From Scatophagus argus (lineage: Eukaryota; Chordata; Actinopteri; Scatophagidae), in NCBI RefSeq assembly GCF_020382885.2, contig NC_058506.1:19322318-19386317 (forward strand): a stretch of 64,000 bases of DNA. The letters run 5' to 3'. The position numbers were made by a program, and so were the translations under genes. Every line of letters starts with the position of its first letter. Positions within the stretch are counted from its first letter, which is position 1. Shown piece after piece: positions 60,809 to 64,000 of this stretch. A model generated the notes under the pieces. It searched no databases. It was not told the origin of the DNA and worked only from the letters and a program-made list of their open reading frames with translations.

Positions 60809-61077
60809 AGTAGGGTTGGGAAATCATGATACGTTGCTCACAACTGAATCACTCAATATGTGATTCTGTCATATACTGCAAGACAGTCATCTGTGATGAA
60901 TGCAACTGAAGAGAAAATGGCAAATGGCTTAGTATATGTGGAAAAACCCAGGAATGAATTTTATGGACAGCAAAGAGCCAAGAAAGCACAACACTGAACA
61001 CGATGGAGCTCTGGCTCAGTATCACAGGTGACTGTGTTGTGATATATTGCTGTATCGATTATTTGTCCCATCCCTAC
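60809..61077. mobile_element. MITE-like inverted-repeat element in the pof1b 3' UTR
   Basis: The left end reads AGTAGGGTTGGGAAATCATG. The right end is the inverse of AGTAGGGATGGGACAAATAA, both leading to GATAC. The interior has TGTGATATATTGCTGTATCG. Short TIR-flanked units with TAGGG(T/A)TGGG ends are common in fish genomes. It is non-coding. Confidence 0.6.
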
Positions 61078-62575
61078 TTGGCTGCATTCAGCTCCACATG
61101 GATGTCGTCTTCCCTTGAATGGCCCTCAAATGCTTGGATAAAAAGGCAGCTGCCAAACAGAGTGAAACTGAAGGAGTGTCCCAAATCCACACTACATACT
61201 AATTCTGATCAGGTATCCACGACAAGTGAGACCGGACAGTCTGCTTCAGAAACACAGTCGATTTTTGAGTGTGCTGTAGTTGGATGCCACTCTCTCACAG
61301 TGCATGACAGCTCCAGAAAGGTCATCAGTTAGTCTGCTTTCTCTTTGTTTAATTGGCAGCAATATTCCGTCCAACGTTGTACCATCGCTGCCACTTTCCT
61401 GTTAGTCATGAAATAATGAAAAGTATGCTGCTTTGTTTGTATAGCAACTGCTAAAACAGCATCCTGTGACGATCAGTATGTAGTACTGCCTTAAGATGAA
61501 CTGAATGGATTTGGGATACGCCACGAGTTTCATGGGGTAGCATCCCCTATCTGCTTTGAGCTGACAGGATCAGGCGATTCACAGGAAGCTGATGTTGCAC
61601 AGGGAAGATCCTGCACTGGCAAAGAATCACAACAACTAATAAGGCCAGAGTTTCAGCACTAAAAAATTTTAACCGTACTTCACCTCTGTTTGACAATATA
61701 AATGTCAGTAAACATGTCATTATAGAATAAGTCAGCTAGCTTGTAACACTCACTGCTTGGTGTGCAGTGCAGTTTGTAAGAGGTGGCCAGAATTTTGGTC
61801 AAACCCTCAAAAGCACACACTTCATTCAAATGAGACATAAACCAAATAAAGCTCACCAAACCGTCACTTCTGGTTTGGTCCAAATTAATTCTCAACTCGC
61901 AGAATAAGATGTGACAATATTCCAGCTTTACAGCCCTCTGGGGCTTTGCCAGTCCCCTGTCCCCAAACCAGCCTCTGCTGGTCTCAGTGGTACCGGTCCC
62001 ACTATCCAGTCAGCTACAGTGCTAATTGAGCTAACTTGGCTAACTGTAGCTGTAGCTCTAGCCAAAGATAGCTACTGTGGAATGAAGCATTTCTTTCATT
62101 TCTTAGTAGTCAGGGCTGCTCCGTTTCTTCAGTGGAGCTCTTACTGAGGGCTCACATCTTGTGCATCATCCATTTCCTCGCTGAAGGCTCACTAAAGGGA
62201 AGACGATGTGCTAATGTGGAACCAAATGCTGCCAAAGTGATCTAAAAGAGTGCCGACTCAGCCTCCACTTGTTTCTAAAGCACATTCAGACAAGCAAAGC
62301 GCACAGCACGAGATCCTCCTCAAAGCCACCACAGCCATGCTAGCCCAGGGGACGAGGAAGTGGATATTTTACTATGATTGTTACTCTGCATGTAAATATT
62401 TATAGATATAAATTTATATTTGTAAGAACAGCACGCTCAGCGAATTATTTTCTCCAATGTACTGCGGCCCTCATGCCACACCTTTCTGCTGGACATTTGA
62501 AAAATGTTCTGATCAGGTAGTTTGCTTTTGTCTTGTGCTAAACCGTAGTTTTCATTTGTCCACTGTGTAATTATC

Positions 62576-62581
62576 ATTAAA
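62576..62581 (+). terminator. Poly(A) signal, pof1b
   Basis: ATTAAA variant signal with a strong downstream U/GU-rich region. Confidence 0.5.
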
Positions 62582-62600
62582 GGTTTTGTTTTTTTGTATT

Positions 62601-64000
62601 TTGAGGTCCTGTGAGCCTCAGAGGTGTGTTGGGAATGTGCTGTTCACATGTAGCTTTTATGTGTTTGTACGTGACATGTGAGTCAGGGACTGACGCAAGC
62701 TGTCAGCCTGACTCCTGTGGGTGTGATGCATTGAAGTGGGTGGGGGTGGGGTTTAGGGGTGGATGACTGGATGGAACTGGAGCATGGATTTATGGGGTTT
62801 TGTGATGGTGGAAGAACATTTTAAAGCACAATATTATGTAAACCGTTTATTGAGTTTTCCTGGTTGTCTTTGTTCAGGCTTTCTACACAAGGATGCATGT
62901 TGACGGCTTTGCTGGGTGCTGGTCTTTGAGGTGCTGCAGCCTGTTTTGCTGATCTGCAGCTTGACTGCAATTCAGGCTAAAATGTTTCGAGCTGGCTGGC
63001 AACATAAAAACCTTAACAAACTGAACGTGAAGAGCAGGTTCCAACTTCCTGTTGCCAATTTGAAAAAAAAAATAATAAAATCATAATTGTCTCCCAAACC
63101 AGCTCGTTCCACATTATACGGATCACATAATGAGGTATTACAGATGCTGTAACAGCTGTTTATGTACATTTAAACAGATTTAAATTATACATATAACAAC
63201 TGTTGTGGTAAACCACAAACACACCCACACACAGTGGTTTTTGATTTTGAACAGGTTTGAACATGCACATACATTACAGAGTTATGTAGGGAAATCTTAG
63301 CCACAGTTTTACTCTGAGCACATAAAGCGTTAGAATGGGACAGATAAATATAAAAATGAACAAACGGCATATAGGTGTGTATAGGAAAAGTTGTTTTGCT
63401 GGTATTTCTGATGTTAGTTAGCCATTTTGTTTGGCCTCTGGACTTGATGAGTCGTTGCTGTACTCTGTAATGATCTGCACTGCTGCACGTTCACATTAAG
63501 CTGCTGGAGCTCATCAGTTCAGTGGTGCATTTCTGGTGATACAAACTGTGCAGTTTTTGTTTTCCCACCTCTGCCTGGAGGTTTTATTTTTGGCATTCAC
63601 AGCCATGGATTATGCTCAGAGCTCTTGCACGATCTTACTGCTGGTGGATGAGTCAAGATGAGTTTCAGGTTGTCACCTAATTTTTCATGGAAATTATTTC
63701 AGTCTGTGCAACAGATGACATTTGCAAACACACACTGACACAGTTTTAACAGGCTGCAGCACCTCTTCTTTACTTTAAATGCATTAAAAAAAATAAATGA
63801 ATTAGGATCTCACTGCACCAACATTCCCGCTAAACATGTGATAAACAGGGCTGACTGGAAAGAGCTGCCCAGTGGACACAGAGCCCAGTTTCTATTGGAT
63901 GTCTGTAAAAATATCGTCTGTTCATTTGGTCAGAATCTGGTAAATCTGATCATGGCGTCATTGGACCGTTAGCGGCTCTATGGCTGCCCAAATAAAAAAG
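62601..64000. other. Downstream flank, nothing recognised
   Basis: No exon, RNA gene or clear transposon was recognised on either strand in this last 1.4 kb. Confidence 0.4.

Larger units (their letters stand above)
60158..62600 (+). other. pof1b 3' UTR
   Basis: Long untranslated tail after the one-residue last exon. It ends at ATTAAA (62576-62581), followed by GGTTTTGTTTTTTTG and a GT-rich stretch. It contains an inverted-repeat element at 60809-61077. The extent is inferred from the poly(A) context. Confidence 0.5.

Noticed and set aside
1-64000. CRISPR arrays, operons, phage or toxin-antitoxin style systems
   Set aside because: No spaced direct repeats, ribosome binding sites or compact prokaryotic gene packing; the window is vertebrate.

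Overview
This window reads as vertebrate genomic DNA, most likely a ray-finned (teleost) fish. The coding regions are split into many short exons with GT-AG borders. There are abundant (TG)n/(CA)n microsatellites and degraded fish-type transposons (Tc1-like, LINE 3' ends, short inverted-repeat MITEs). The recognisable genes are vertebrate-specific families. Assignments rest on recognition of protein families and on hand-checked splice phases; no database search was possible.

Five protein-coding genes are supported. From left to right: (1) a GPR119-like class A receptor on + (about 1.6-3.0 kb, two coding exons); (2) a CLK/LAMMER dual-specificity kinase closest to CLK4/CLK1 on - (stop at 5384; kinase exons to 9.5 kb, candidate N-terminal exons out to about 14.3 kb); (3) a RhoGAP of the ARHGAP22/24/25 (FilGAP) family on + (19964-24668, nine exons, with only the C-terminal end of a PH domain); (4) a KIAA1191/p33MONOX homologue on - (stop at 28833, start codon at 32703, probable 5' end near 34.5 kb); (5) POF1B on + (ATG at 35858, stop at 60155-60157, thirteen coding exons, with a long 3' UTR to about 62.6 kb). 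Exon phases were checked by hand at the introns of these genes and agree. The 5' end of the kinase gene is the exception: it is only partly resolved.

The layout is convergent and divergent pairs. gpr119 and the kinase run tail to tail. The RhoGAP and KIAA1191 also run tail to tail, with opposing poly(A) signals about 300 bp apart near 26.3-26.6 kb. KIAA1191 and pof1b run head to head, with about 1.3 kb between the putative KIAA1191 first exon and the pof1b ATG. The genes have no obvious common pathway: lipid-sensing receptor, splicing-factor kinase, Rho-GTPase regulator, NADPH-linked/phospho-protein of poorly known role, and epithelial-junction coiled-coil protein.

The rest is introns, UTRs and intergenic DNA holding simple repeats and transposon relics. 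No CRISPR, operon, phage or other prokaryotic-type system is present. The most notable items are the RhoGAP N-terminus that lacks most of its PH domain, a probable GC-AG intron in pof1b, a recent 377-bp tandem duplication inside a pof1b intron, a divergent N-terminal half of the kinase, and two palindromic elements next to or inside gene 3' ends.
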